Of a DNA stretch of 14,909 nucleotides, positions 14,719 through 14,909 are shown piece by piece. Within the stretch, counting starts at the first letter, position 1, and the number at the start of each line of letters is the position of its first letter. Under the pieces are notes generated by a model that saw nothing but the letters and a program-made list of their open reading frames with translations, had not been told where the DNA came from and did not search any database. This stretch comes from Sedimenticola sp. (GTDB taxonomy: Bacteria > Pseudomonadota > Gammaproteobacteria > Chromatiales > Chromatiaceae): contig JAUXBK010000038.1 of assembly GCA_030619405.1 (NCBI GenBank), forward strand, positions 1-14,909, in the 5' to 3' direction. The translations under genes and the position numbers were made by a program.

Positions 14719-14790
14719 CGGCTGATTCCTTGTATCGAGTTCAACATGAAAGAATGGGCAGGGAGGACGATCCATGCCTTAAAATTTAAA

Positions 14791-14820
14791 ATTATGCTTA
14801 TGCACTTGACTAAGGTTCAA
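14791..14820 (-). promoter_or_regulatory. Likely promoter of the FKBP gene
   Basis: On the minus strand TTGAAC (14820-14815) and CATAAT (14796-14791) are separated by 18 bases and followed by an AT-rich stretch, a reasonable sigma-70 promoter. The transcript would start roughly 65 bases upstream of the FKBP start codon. Confidence 0.45.
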
Positions 14821-14882
14821 CCGTTGTTCATCATCGCCGCATGGGATGGCCAGGGTTTCCGAGAACGTTCCGGGAGTTTCGG

Positions 14883-14898
14883 CGGTCAATATTGACCG
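14883..14898. promoter_or_regulatory. 16-bp perfect palindrome, possible operator
   Basis: The sequence cggtcaatattgaccg is identical to its reverse complement. It lies about 63 bp upstream of the putative FKBP -35 box and may belong to that promoter or to a gene beyond the window edge. No other gene is visible between 14719 and the end. Confidence 0.4.
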
Positions 14899-14909
14899 AT
14901 TTGAAGAAA

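Overview
The window looks like chromosomal DNA from a Gram-negative proteobacterium, most likely a gammaproteobacterium. The evidence is an lptF-lptG lipopolysaccharide-export pair, a Mip/FkpA-type periplasmic FKBP prolyl isomerase with a signal peptide, moderately high GC content, and REP-like and hairpin repeats between genes. The genus cannot be determined from the sequence alone.

Layout. Positions 1-2263 hold a hairpin-forming repeat and, on the minus strand, lptF and lptG. Positions 2264-2681 hold no intact gene: there is a 171-bp cassette with 32-bp inverted-repeat ends that contains the remains of a GxxExxY-family gene, then a decaying TTCTAGC heptamer array, then the leader of the next operon. 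Positions 2682-13370 hold nine tightly packed plus-strand genes: a NeuB-family ulosonic acid synthase, an SDR oxidoreductase, an aldehyde dehydrogenase, a NeuA-type CMP-sugar synthetase, a full-length transketolase, two tandem paralogues of the 'surface carbohydrate biosynthesis protein' family, a sulfotransferase and a KdsC-like HAD phosphatase. A second, diverged GxxExxY cassette relic interrupts this operon between the SDR and aldehyde dehydrogenase genes. A REP-like palindrome overlaps the 3' end of the transketolase gene. Positions 13371-14028 carry a small LuxR-type regulator with a cysteine-rich N-terminal half, preceded by a palindrome. Positions 14041-14718 carry the FKBP isomerase on the minus strand. 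The last 190 bases hold its likely promoter and a 16-bp perfect palindrome.

How the genes may work together (inference). NeuB condenses an aldose or aldose phosphate with phosphoenolpyruvate. The KdsC-like phosphatase could remove a phosphate from the product, NeuA would activate it with CMP, the paired surface-carbohydrate proteins may transfer it, and the sulfotransferase may sulfate the glycan. The unusual part is the supply side: none of the usual precursor enzymes (UDP-GlcNAc 2-epimerase, or the dehydratase/aminotransferase/acetyltransferase sets for legionaminic or pseudaminic acid) is present. A transketolase, an SDR and an aldehyde dehydrogenase occupy that place instead. This is consistent with a 3-deoxy-ulosonic acid built on an unusual, perhaps non-aminated, carbon skeleton, and is the best candidate here for an undescribed pathway.
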